Shown here: positions 26,872 through 35,432 of the stretch, one piece after another
How positions within the stretch are numbered: the first letter of the stretch is position 1
Layout of the letters: the number at the start of each line of letters is the position of its first letter
Assembly (NCBI RefSeq): GCF_012395255.1
Contig: NZ_JAAZQD010000003.1
Span: 1-64,000, forward strand
Length of the DNA: 64,000 nucleotides
Reading direction: 5' to 3'
Source of the DNA: Oleiagrimonas citrea
Lineage (GTDB): Bacteria > Pseudomonadota > Gammaproteobacteria > Xanthomonadales > Rhodanobacteraceae
Notes under the pieces: model-generated
Told to the model about the DNA's origin: nothing
Database searches by the model: none
Seen by the model: the letters and a program-made list of their open reading frames with translations, nothing else
Program-made: the position numbers and the translations under genes

Positions 26872-29205
26872 ATGAAACGACAGATCCTTTGTGTGGCCAT
26901 CGCCGCCGCCTTCGCCGCGCCGTTGTGCGTGCAGGCCGCGCAGCCGGCTGTTTCGCGCGATGCCGCGCCGGTCATGCAGAACGCGCCCGCGAATGCGCAG
27001 AACCCGAAGCAGACGGAGGCCGAGAAGAAGCGCGCCGAGGCCACCCAGCTGCAGACCGTCACGGTCACCGCGCGTCGTCGCAGCGAGAATCTGGAAAAGG
27101 TACCGGTCGCGGTCAGCGCCTTCAGTTCGGAGGACCTGAAGGATCTGCAGGCCAACAACATCGACGGGCTGCAGGGCGCGGTGCCGGGCCTGAACATCGT
27201 GCCGGGCCGCGGATCGTCGTCGTCGGTCAACGTCTTCATCCGCGGCATCGGTCAGCCGGACGCGTTGCAGACGTTCGATCCGGGCGTGGGCATGTACGTC
27301 GACGACGTGTACTACTCGCGTATCCAGGGCGCGCTGTTCGATCTGTTCGACGTCGATCACGTCGAGGTGCTGCGCGGTCCGCAGGGCACGCTGTACGGCA
27401 AGAATTCCACCGGCGGCGCGATCAAGATCATCACCAAGCAACCCAGCCAGACGCCGGGCGGTTCGGTCGAGGCCAAGGTCGGCAGCTTCGGCCGCCGGGA
27501 AGGACAGTTCTACTTCACCGGTCCGCTGAGCGACACGCTGGCGGGCAGTCTGGCCGGCATCTACACCAAGAGCGATGGTTTCGTCACCGATCCGACCACC
27601 GGACGCAAGTACAACAACGATGACACCAAGGCCGTGCGCGGCAAGCTGCGCTGGGAACCGAGCGATGCCTTCAACGCGACCCTTTCGCTGGACTACACCA
27701 AGCAGGACACCGCACTGACGCTGGGCCAGCCGACCGCACCGCTGTACGCGACCGACCTGCTGCTGGGGCCGGTGCTGCTGTACACGCCGCCGGGCGGCAA
27801 GTACGACTTCCACTCGCAGACGTCGTTCGGTCCGGGCAAGGGGCAGAAGCTCAAGCATCGGGGCGCGGCGCTGCACATGAACTGGAAGCTCTCCGGCGAC
27901 TGGAACCTGAAGAGCATCACCGCCTACCGCAAGCTCGACAGCAATTCCTACATCGACATCGACGCTTCGCAGTTCCAGCTCGGCGATGTGCTGGTCGATT
28001 TCCACCAGAAGCAGTTCAGTCAGGAACTGCAGCTGCAGTACGACAACGGCGACAACCTGGAAGCGGTCTACGGCCTGTACTACCTCAATGAGAAGGTGCC
28101 GTCGCACCAGGAGGCCTATGCCAACGACTTCATCCAGTTCGGCGGTCTGCCGATCGATTTCCTGCGCACCATCGACGACGACCTGCGCAACAAGAGCTAC
28201 GCAGGCTTCGCGCACGTGAACTGGACTTTCGCGCCCACCTGGACCCTGGCCGCGGGCGTGCGCTACACCAAGGAAACCAAGAAGTACTATCGCACCACCA
28301 GCGCGTTCTTCGGCGCACCGTTGCAGGCCTTCAGCGCGGACCCGCAGGCGGTCATCGACAACGTCAGCAAGTCATGGAGCGCGGTGACGCCGTCGCTCAG
28401 CCTGCAGAAGCAGTTCAATCCGCAGGTGATGGGCTACATCTCGGTCAACCGCGGCTTCAAGTCGGGCGGCTTCAACGGCCGCGCCAACGATCCCAACGAG
28501 GCGGCCGATCCGATCTTCAACCCCGAGTATGTGTGGACATACGAAATGGGTCTGAAGATGCGCTCGTCGGACAACCGCCTGCAGGGAAATTTGGCGGCCT
28601 ACCGCTCCAACTACAGCGACTTCCAGGCACGCGTCTCGGACGTGGTGAATCCCGGTTCGCTGACGCCGAGCTTCGACTTTCCGGTGCTCAACGCGGCCAA
28701 GCTGCGCATCCAGGGCCTGGAGTTCGAGGGCACCGCGTTGATGGGTCGCGGCACGCGACTGTCGACCCAGCTGGCCTGGATGGACGCGACCTACCAGAAG
28801 TTCGACGATCACCGTCTGAATCCGAGCGATCCGCTGTATGACCCGAACCTGCACAAGCATGTGCCGTTCTCGCCCAAGTTCACCGCGCGCGTGGCGTTGA
28901 CGCAGACCTTCGAGTTGTCCGGCGGCGCGGCGCTGACCTTCGGCGCGGACGCGTCCTATCGCAGCGATACCTGGCTGAGCGTCGACAACCGTCCGGGCCT
29001 GATGCAGAAGGCCTACACGGTGACCGGTCTGTTCGGTGTGTACGACTCGGCGAACGGCGACTGGCAGGTGCGCACGGGCGTGCGCAACCTGGGCGACAAG
29101 ACCTACAAGACCGACGCGCAGGAATTCTCCAGCGTCGGCAACATCCAGACCGCCTACTACGCCATGCCGCGCAACTGGTACCTGAGCGCGCGCTACAACT
29201 TCTGA
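26872..29205 (+). CDS. TonB-dependent outer-membrane receptor
   Basis: Energised outer-membrane uptake channel. It has 777 aa with a signal peptide (MKRQILCVAIAAAFAAPLCV). A TonB box-like TVTVTARRR follows at about residue 63; the plug domain includes VFIRGIGQPDALQTFDPGVG and VEVLRGPQGTLYGKNSTGGA. The beta-barrel ends in an aromatic residue (SARYNF). Homologues often import oligomeric nutrients. Position between the 3HB permease and a PHB depolymerase suggests 3HB oligomers as ligand (inference). The start ATG follows GCGGGGGAACATC. Confidence 0.93.
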   Translation: MKRQILCVAIAAAFAAPLCVQAAQPAVSRDAAPVMQNAPANAQNPKQTEAEKKRAEATQLQTVTVTARRRSENLEKVPVAVSAFSSEDLKDLQANNIDGLQGAVPGLNIVPGRGSSSSVNVFIRGIGQPDALQTFDPGVGMYVDDVYYSRIQGALFDLFDVDHVEVLRGPQGTLYGKNSTGGAIKIITKQPSQTPGGSVEAKVGSFGRREGQFYFTGPLSDTLAGSLAGIYTKSDGFVTDPTTGRKYNNDDTKAVRGKLRWEPSDAFNATLSLDYTKQDTALTLGQPTAPLYATDLLLGPVLLYTPPGGKYDFHSQTSFGPGKGQKLKHRGAALHMNWKLSGDWNLKSITAYRKLDSNSYIDIDASQFQLGDVLVDFHQKQFSQELQLQYDNGDNLEAVYGLYYLNEKVPSHQEAYANDFIQFGGLPIDFLRTIDDDLRNKSYAGFAHVNWTFAPTWTLAAGVRYTKETKKYYRTTSAFFGAPLQAFSADPQAVIDNVSKSWSAVTPSLSLQKQFNPQVMGYISVNRGFKSGGFNGRANDPNEAADPIFNPEYVWTYEMGLKMRSSDNRLQGNLAAYRSNYSDFQARVSDVVNPGSLTPSFDFPVLNAAKLRIQGLEFEGTALMGRGTRLSTQLAWMDATYQKFDDHRLNPSDPLYDPNLHKHVPFSPKFTARVALTQTFELSGGAALTFGADASYRSDTWLSVDNRPGLMQKAYTVTGLFGVYDSANGDWQVRTGVRNLGDKTYKTDAQEFSSVGNIQTAYYAMPRNWYLSARYNF

Positions 29206-29343
29206 CGCCAGGCCTGCGATCGTTCCCATGGTCTCCCCGGGGAACGGTCGAATCGGGACGTCCGGCCGGAGTCTGCCGGGCGTCCCCGGGCCGCACGGGT
29301 TCTTGCGTCATTGTGCCAATCGGCGCCATGCAGGGTTCGAGAG

Positions 29344-30399
29344 ATGACTTCCATGACGATACGCGCGGGACTGGCGCTGATGCTCGCTCCGCTTCTGCTC
29401 GCTTCCTGTGTGCGCGCGCCGGACAACACACTGCCGAAGCTCAACGTCGACCCGGCTCGTGTGAAGGTGGCGGGTCTGTCCTCCGGGGCCTACATGGCCA
29501 CGCAGTCGCACATGGCGTGGCCGGATGTGTTTTCCGGTGCGGCGCTAGTCGCGGGCGGCCCGTGGGGGTGTGCCAAAGGAGAGCTGGCGACGGCGCTCGG
29601 CACCTGCATGAAAGGCGTGCCGGCACCGGACGTGAAGGCGCTGGCGTCGCGTGCGCGTGCCGACGCGTCGGTGGGCAAGTTGGGGCCGTTGCGTGATCTT
29701 GCCGATGACCGCATCTACGTGCTGCACGGCAAGGACGACGACCGCGTCGCCGCAAGTGTCAGCAAGGCCGCTGCGCAGTTCTACGAGGCCTTGCGCGCGG
29801 AGGACTCGGCGCTGGCCTCGATGACGGTGATCTGGGACGGCGACCGGAATTTCGGACACAACCTGCCGGTCGCGGTGTCCGGCGAGGATTGCCGCGCTTC
29901 GGTGGAGCCATACCTGGGGCGCTGCGGCTTCGACGCCGCCGGCGAGATCTTCGACAAGCTGTACGGTCCGGCGCCGGCGAGCGCAAAATCGCCGTCGGGC
30001 GAACTGCTGCGCTTCGACCAGCACCGGCTGCGTCCGGACGGGCGCGATGCGTTTCTCGCCGACACCGGCTATGCCTACGTGCCGAAGGCGTGCCGGAGCG
30101 GTGCCGAATGCGGCGTGCTGGTGGTCTTCCACGGGTGCAAGCAGAACGCCGAGTCCGTGGGCGAGACATTCGTGCGCGAGGCCGGCTTCAACCGCTGGGC
30201 CGATGTCTATCACGTCGCCGTGCTGTACCCGCAGACACGCGCCAGCTACGCGCCGCTGAATCCGCAGGCCTGCTGGGACTGGTGGGGCTATTCCGGCGCG
30301 GACTACGACACTCGCGCGGGCGTCCAGCAGCAGTGGTTGATCCGCGCGCTGGCGGCGCTGGGCGTGGCGCGCGCGCAGGCGGACATCCAGCAGCCGTAG
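29344..30399 (+). CDS. PHB depolymerase-type esterase, lipoprotein
   Basis: Predicted extracytoplasmic poly(3-hydroxybutyrate) depolymerase. It has 351 aa; a lipobox LLLASC with Cys22 indicates an outer-membrane-anchored lipoprotein. KVAGLSSGAYMATQSHMAWP carries the nucleophile S46 and closely resembles the single-domain fungal-type PHB depolymerase (Penicillium). An Asp at 131-133 (HGKDDDRV) and H172 (NFGHNLP) would complete the triad. The C-terminal VVFHGCKQNAESVGETFV is also typical of the PhaC/PHB depolymerase esterase family. An ATG at 29353 is an alternative start. Confidence 0.9.
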   Translation: MTSMTIRAGLALMLAPLLLASCVRAPDNTLPKLNVDPARVKVAGLSSGAYMATQSHMAWPDVFSGAALVAGGPWGCAKGELATALGTCMKGVPAPDVKALASRARADASVGKLGPLRDLADDRIYVLHGKDDDRVAASVSKAAAQFYEALRAEDSALASMTVIWDGDRNFGHNLPVAVSGEDCRASVEPYLGRCGFDAAGEIFDKLYGPAPASAKSPSGELLRFDQHRLRPDGRDAFLADTGYAYVPKACRSGAECGVLVVFHGCKQNAESVGETFVREAGFNRWADVYHVAVLYPQTRASYAPLNPQACWDWWGYSGADYDTRAGVQQQWLIRALAALGVARAQADIQQP

Positions 30400-30509
30400 G
30401 CCACGGCGACGCGTTTGGTTATGCTCGAACGCCTGTGCTGTCGACGTGACGGGTCCATGCGGCGGCCGGGGGAGAGCATGCGACATACACGCGGCCAGAA
30501 AACCGGGTC

Positions 30510-33500
30510 ATGCTGAGTTCCGGCGTCATCATCGCCGCCGGCGTGGTCTGGCTCGGGCTGCTGTTCGGCGTGGCCCTGTACGGCGAGCGTCATCCGCGTG
30601 TGTTCGAGAATCGCTGGGCCATCGTCTATGCGCTGTCGCTGGCGATTCACTGCACTTCCTGGACCTTCTACGGCACGGTGACGCAGGCCAGCCGGTCGGG
30701 CTGGTGGCTTCCGCCGACTTTCGTCGGCGCGATCCTGCTGTATGCCTTCGGCGCGGCCGTGCTGATGCGGCTGGTGCGCATGGCGCGGGACTACAACGCC
30801 GGTTCGCTGGCCGATTTGATCGCCGCACGTCTGGGACGGCACTCGGGGCTGGCGGCGCTGGTCACGGCGGTGATGCTGATCGGCATCGTTCCGTACATCG
30901 CGCTGCAACTGAAAGCCGTGGCGATGAGCTACGGCGTGCTCAGCCGCGACCGCTACGAGGGCATGCCGCCGTGGCAGGACAGCGCCCTGTACGTGGCGTT
31001 GATCATGGCGTTGTTCGCGATGCTGTTCGGCACCCGGCGCGCGGCGGCCACCGAGCACAACCGCGGCCTGGTGCTGGCGATGGCGTTCGAGTCGCTGTTC
31101 AAGCTCGGTGCGATGCTCGCGCTGGGTGTGATGCTGCTGTTGCCGATGCACCATCTGCCTGCGCTGGCCTCGACGCATGCGCCGGTGCCGCACGATACCA
31201 ACGGCTTTCCCGCACTGATCCTGCTGGGCGCGCTGGCCATGTTCACGTTGCCGCATCAGTTTCACGCCGGCGTGGTCGAGTGCCGCGACGCGCGTCACGT
31301 GAACACGGCGCGCTGGCTGTTTCCGCTGTACCTGCTGCTGATCGCCGCGCCGATCCTGCCGCTGGCGCGGCTTGGCGATGCCTGGCTCGGGCCGGCGGGC
31401 GTGTCGTCGGATCTCTATGTGCTGGCGCTGCCGCTGGCGCAACAGCAGAACGGCTTGGCTCTGCTGGCCTTTCTGGGCGGATTGAGCGCGGCGACCAGTA
31501 TGGTGGTGGTCGCGACGCTGGCGTTGAGCCTGATGGTCGCCAATCATTTCGTCGCGCCGTTGCTGGTGCGCGCGGGCTGGGGACGCGGCGAGCAGGGCGA
31601 TCTGCGCCGCGAGGTGCTGACCCAGCGGCGCCTGGCGATTCTCGCCATCGTGCTGCTGGCTTGGGGTTATAGCCGCGTGCTGGCCGGCAACGACGCGCTG
31701 GCCGACATCGGTGCGATCTCCTTCTCGGCCTTGGCCGAGCTGGCGCCGGCGACGCTGGTGGCGATCTACCGTCCACAGCTCGGCGCGCGCGCGGTCGGTG
31801 CCGGTCTGCTGGTGGGCACACTGGTGTGGCTGTACGCCTTGCTGCCCGCCCTGTTCACGCCGCAGCCTGCGTGGGTACATGCCGGGCCGTTCGGAATCGA
31901 CTGGCTCGCGCCACAGCATCTGCTCGGCCTGTCTGGATGGAGCGGGCTGGGGCGTGCGGTGGTGTTGAGTCTGCTCGCCAACATCGCCGCGATCCTGCTG
32001 GTGGCGCGTTCGCGCTATGGCCGCGCGCAGCCGGCTTCGTCGGGCGGCGGCGTGGCGCTGCACGAGTTGCGCGCGCTCTCGGCACGCTTCCTGCCGCAGC
32101 AGGAGGTGGAGGATCTGTTCTGCGATGCGCCGGACCGGGTGCTGGCTGAACCGAAGCGTGTCGCCGCAGTCGAGCACGAGCTGGCGGCGGTGATCGGCGC
32201 GGCTTCGGCGCGCCTGTTGCTCGACGTGATGCGGCACCAGGGCAGCGAGGACCTGGACACCGTCGCCGCCATCGTCGACGAGGCCTCCCAGGACCTGCGC
32301 TTCAATCAGCGCGTGCTGTCGGCGGCGCTGGCGAACATGAGTCAGGGCATCTGCGTGGTCGATGCCGAGCTGTGCGTGGTGGCCTGGAACCAGCCGTACG
32401 CGGATCTGTTCGCGTATCCCGAACACCTGCTCGAGGTGGGGCGTCCGATACTTGAACTGATGCGCCACAACATTGCCGCCGGGCTTATCGGCGAAGGCGA
32501 TGTCGAGGCGCGTTGCCAGCGACGTCTGGCGCATATGCGCGCCGGCACGCCACATCTGTCCGAGCGACACTTGCCCGATGGGCGCGCGATCGAGATTCGC
32601 GGCAACCCGATGCCCGGTGGCGGTTACGTGGCGACGTTCACCGACGTGACTGCGTTCCGCATGGCCGAGCGCGAGCTCAAGCGCAGCAACGAGACGCTGG
32701 AACTGCGCGTGGCCGAGCGCACCCACGCGCTGGCGCAGGCCAGCGAGGCGGCGCAACGGGCCAACGAGGCCAAGACGCACTTCCTGGCTGCGGTCAGTCA
32801 CGATCTGCTGCAGCCGCTGCACGCCGCGCAGTTGTTCGCGCATACGCTGGAGGAGCGCCTCGGGGAGAGCCACCGCGAGACGGCGCGGCATCTGCACGGT
32901 GCGCTCGACGCCACCGAGCATCTGCTGGCAGGGCTGCTCGATATCGCGCGGCTGGAAGGCGGGCGACTGGCGCCACGCCCGCGTCCGTTCGCGCTGGCGG
33001 ATGTGCTCGATCCGCTGGCCGCCGAGTTCCAGGCGCTGGCGGCCGAGCGCGGGATCCGCTTGCGGGTGGTCGGCACGTGCCTGTGGGCGCATTCTGATCC
33101 GCAACTGCTGCGCCGTGTGCTGCAGAACTTTCTCGCCAACGCCTTGCGCTATGCCCGCCGCGGGCGCGTGCTGCTGGGCTGCCGGCGGCGAGACGGCGAG
33201 CTGGAGCTGGAAGTCTGGGACACTGGTCCAGGCATCGAACGTGCCGAACAGGAGCTGATTTTTCAGGAGTTCCGCCGTGGCCGCGCCGCCAGCGGTCAGG
33301 GACTCGGGCTCGGCCTGGCCATCGCCGAACGCATGGCGGGCTTGCTTGGCCATCGCCTGACGCTGCGCTCCTGGCCCGGTCGCGGCAGTGTATTCGGCGT
33401 GCGTCTGTCCGCAGCCGAGCCCGGCTCGACGTCGCGACGTCCGCCCCCCGCGCTGACTGCAGAGGCGCTTCCGGCCGGTCGTGCGGTGGTCGTGGACAAC

Positions 33501-33854
33501 GAACCGGACGCGCTCACCGCGATGCGTTCGCTCCTTCAGCCATGGGGATGGAGCGTGCATGGCGCGGGTACGTTGGAGGATGCCCTGGCAGCGCCGTGGA
33601 CGCCGGATCTGCTGCTGCTCGATTACCACCTGGACGGCGGCGTCACCGGCCTCGATGCACTGCAGGCGCTGCGGCTTCGATTCGGCAGCGTGCCGGCGGT
33701 CGTGCTGACCGCGGACCGCGACCCGGGGCTGCGCCAGACCGTGCTCGAAACGGGGGCGGTCATGCTGTACAAACCGCTGAAGCCATTGGCGTTGCGTCAG
33801 GTACTCAAGCACCTCGTCATGGCATCCAGACCCTCGGCGGCCACGCAGAACTGA
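30510..33854 (+). CDS. crbS: CrbS-like hybrid sensor kinase with transporter-type membrane domain
   Basis: It has 1114 aa. Residues 1 to about 500 form a 12-13-helix sodium:solute symporter-like domain (CTSWTFYGTVTQASRSGWWL, TLPHQFHAGVVECRD). A PAS domain follows (about 598-715), then the HisKA phosphoacceptor H764 in VSHDLLQPL, the HATPase (EVWDTGPGI, GQGLGLGLAIAER) and a C-terminal receiver with D1038 in LLLLDYHLDGG. This order matches CrbS/MxtR/CbrA-like kinases; CrbS-CrbR controls acetate and short-chain carboxylate use in other gammaproteobacteria. The partner regulator is encoded tail-to-tail 9 bases away. Confidence 0.92.
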   Translation: MLSSGVIIAAGVVWLGLLFGVALYGERHPRVFENRWAIVYALSLAIHCTSWTFYGTVTQASRSGWWLPPTFVGAILLYAFGAAVLMRLVRMARDYNAGSLADLIAARLGRHSGLAALVTAVMLIGIVPYIALQLKAVAMSYGVLSRDRYEGMPPWQDSALYVALIMALFAMLFGTRRAAATEHNRGLVLAMAFESLFKLGAMLALGVMLLLPMHHLPALASTHAPVPHDTNGFPALILLGALAMFTLPHQFHAGVVECRDARHVNTARWLFPLYLLLIAAPILPLARLGDAWLGPAGVSSDLYVLALPLAQQQNGLALLAFLGGLSAATSMVVVATLALSLMVANHFVAPLLVRAGWGRGEQGDLRREVLTQRRLAILAIVLLAWGYSRVLAGNDALADIGAISFSALAELAPATLVAIYRPQLGARAVGAGLLVGTLVWLYALLPALFTPQPAWVHAGPFGIDWLAPQHLLGLSGWSGLGRAVVLSLLANIAAILLVARSRYGRAQPASSGGGVALHELRALSARFLPQQEVEDLFCDAPDRVLAEPKRVAAVEHELAAVIGAASARLLLDVMRHQGSEDLDTVAAIVDEASQDLRFNQRVLSAALANMSQGICVVDAELCVVAWNQPYADLFAYPEHLLEVGRPILELMRHNIAAGLIGEGDVEARCQRRLAHMRAGTPHLSERHLPDGRAIEIRGNPMPGGGYVATFTDVTAFRMAERELKRSNETLELRVAERTHALAQASEAAQRANEAKTHFLAAVSHDLLQPLHAAQLFAHTLEERLGESHRETARHLHGALDATEHLLAGLLDIARLEGGRLAPRPRPFALADVLDPLAAEFQALAAERGIRLRVVGTCLWAHSDPQLLRRVLQNFLANALRYARRGRVLLGCRRRDGELELEVWDTGPGIERAEQELIFQEFRRGRAASGQGLGLGLAIAERMAGLLGHRLTLRSWPGRGSVFGVRLSAAEPGSTSRRPPPALTAEALPAGRAVVVDNEPDALTAMRSLLQPWGWSVHGAGTLEDALAAPWTPDLLLLDYHLDGGVTGLDALQALRLRFGSVPAVVLTADRDPGLRQTVLETGAVMLYKPLKPLALRQVLKHLVMASRPSAATQN

Positions 33855-33863
33855 ATGTAAGGC

Positions 33864-34523
33864 TCAGTCGGCGTGCGCCGGGTCGGCCAGGTCCAGCGAG
33901 CGCAGTAGCACGCCGGCCTGAGTGCGGTTGCGCACTTCCAGTTTCTCGAAGATCGCCGTGGCGTGCGCTTTCACCGTCCGCTCCTGGATGCCGAGGCGGT
34001 CGGCGATCTGCTTGTTCAGCAGGCCCTCGGCGAGGAGGCCGAGCACGCGGTACTGCTGCTCGGTCAATCGCGCCAGGCGCGCGGCCAGCTCGCTGTCGGA
34101 TGGATCGCTGGGTGTGGCCGCGACGCTGTCGCTGAGATGTGGCGGCACCCATTGTCCGCAGTCGAGCACGGTGCGGATGGCGTTAGCGATCTGCTCGGGG
34201 TCGGCGCTCTTGGAGATGAAGCCGGACGCGCCGTGGTCCAGCGCGCGCCGGATCACACGCGGTTCATCGTGTGCGGACACCACCAGTACGGCCACAGCTG
34301 GATGCTGGCCGCGAAGCGCGGCCAGACCGGACAGGCCGCGGCTGCCGGGCATGTGAAGATCCAGCAGGACCAGATCGATGTCCGGTTCCTCGGCCAGCGC
34401 GTCCAGCGTGGCGGGCAGGTCGGGCGCTTCCTGGATGTCGCCGTCCGGGAGTGCGTGCAGCGCGGACTGCCGCAGCGCGGCGCGGAACAGCGGATGGTCG
34501 TCGGCAATCAGCAGGCGCGGCAT
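33864..34523 (-). CDS. crbR: CrbR-like LuxR-family response regulator
   Basis: It has 219 aa: an N-terminal receiver starting MPRLLIADDHPLFRAALRQS with the phosphoacceptor D55 (LVLLDLHMPG), and a C-terminal NarL/LuxR helix-turn-helix (YRVLGLLAEGLLNKQIADRL, ERTVKAHATAIFEKL). Convergent with the CrbS-like kinase (gap 9 bases), so the two most likely form a pair. In other bacteria the orthologous pair activates acs and related genes; here the flanking genes point to PHB/3-hydroxybutyrate metabolism as a target. Confidence 0.92.
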   Translation of the reverse strand: MPRLLIADDHPLFRAALRQSALHALPDGDIQEAPDLPATLDALAEEPDIDLVLLDLHMPGSRGLSGLAALRGQHPAVAVLVVSAHDEPRVIRRALDHGASGFISKSADPEQIANAIRTVLDCGQWVPPHLSDSVAATPSDPSDSELAARLARLTEQQYRVLGLLAEGLLNKQIADRLGIQERTVKAHATAIFEKLEVRNRTQAGVLLRSLDLADPAHAD

Positions 34524-34559
34524 GGGTGCGAAACGGTGGCGTGGCGACAGTCCAACAGC

Positions 34560-35318
34560 CTACTGCGCGGTCCAGCCGCCGTCGACGACCAGCGTCTGAC
34601 CGGTGATGTTGCGCGCGGCGGGCGACATCAGGAACGCCGTGATGCCGGCCAGCTCCTCGATGCTGATGAACACGCCCTTGGGCATCGGCTTGAGCATGAT
34701 CTCGCTGACCACCTGTTCCTCGCTGAGGCCGTTCTCGCGCGCCTGCGCGGCGATCTGTTTGTCGACCAGCGGCGTGTGCACGTAGGCGGGGCAGACGGTG
34801 TTGATCGTGATGTCGGCGTCGGCGGTCTCCAGCGCCAGCACCTTGGAGAAGCCGAGCAGGCCGTGCTTGGCGGCGACATACGCGGACTTGTAACGCGAGG
34901 CCACCAGCGAATGCACCGAACCGATGTTGACGATGCGGCCGTGGCCGCGTTCGCGCATGGCTGGCAGCAGGGCGCGCGTGATGCGGGCGACGCCAGTCAG
35001 CATCACCTGGATCAGCAGGTCCCATTTCTGCATCGGGAAATCCTCCAGCCTCGATACGTGCTGCAGGCCGGCGTTGTTGACCAGCACGTCGACTGGCCCG
35101 GGCAGGGCACCGAGCAGGGCATCGACGCTTTCGTCGCGGCTGACGTCCAGCGGCAGCGCATCGGCGCGGCCGCCGTCGTTGCGAATGCGTGCGGCGACCT
35201 GCTCGGCGGCCTCGGCGTCGAGGTCGGTGGCGAGAATGTGGTGACCGGCGGCGGCCAGTTCGGTGGCGAGACCGGCGCCGATGCCGCTGCCGGCACCGGT
35301 GATCAGGATCGTGGACAT
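34560..35318 (-). CDS. bdhA: 3-hydroxybutyrate dehydrogenase
   Basis: Cytosolic NAD-dependent SDR enzyme oxidising D-3-hydroxybutyrate to acetoacetate. It has 252 aa starting MSTILITGAGSGIGAGLATE (cofactor motif at 8-14), NNAG at 81-84 and catalytic S134, Y147, K151 in NIGSVHSL and YKSAYVAAKHG. The C-terminal ITGQTLVVDGGWTAQ and internal VCPAYVHTPLVDKQI are typical of BDH. GAGGTAG precedes the ATG. Divergent from the oligomer hydrolase over 114 bases that include a shared regulatory-looking motif. Confidence 0.95.
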   Translation of the reverse strand: MSTILITGAGSGIGAGLATELAAAGHHILATDLDAEAAEQVAARIRNDGGRADALPLDVSRDESVDALLGALPGPVDVLVNNAGLQHVSRLEDFPMQKWDLLIQVMLTGVARITRALLPAMRERGHGRIVNIGSVHSLVASRYKSAYVAAKHGLLGFSKVLALETADADITINTVCPAYVHTPLVDKQIAAQARENGLSEEQVVSEIMLKPMPKGVFISIEELAGITAFLMSPAARNITGQTLVVDGGWTAQ

Positions 35319-35384
35319 GCTGCTACCTCGGGACGTGCGAGCGGGATGGGCCCAGCCTAGCGATCCAGATGCGCCACGGCATGT

Positions 35385-35395
35385 GGACTTTCGTA
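35385..35395 (-). promoter_or_regulatory. ACGAAAGTCCA motif in the bdhA/oligomer hydrolase divergent region
   Basis: On the minus strand the bases read ACGAAAGTCCA, a nine-of-11 match to ACCAAAGTACA at 26789-26799. It sits between two divergently transcribed genes of 3-hydroxybutyrate metabolism. Candidate shared operator; unproven. Confidence 0.35.
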
Positions 35396-35432
35396 CCATG
35401 GTCAGCGCGGGAATTATGGCTAGGCTGACAGC

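Noticed and set aside
30303-33812. 1169-codon open frame on the minus strand opposite the CrbS-like gene
   Set aside because: Its protein is low in hydrophobic content and rich in Arg/Gln/His with no family features, and it lies wholly antisense to a well-supported kinase. It is a by-product of high GC codon usage.
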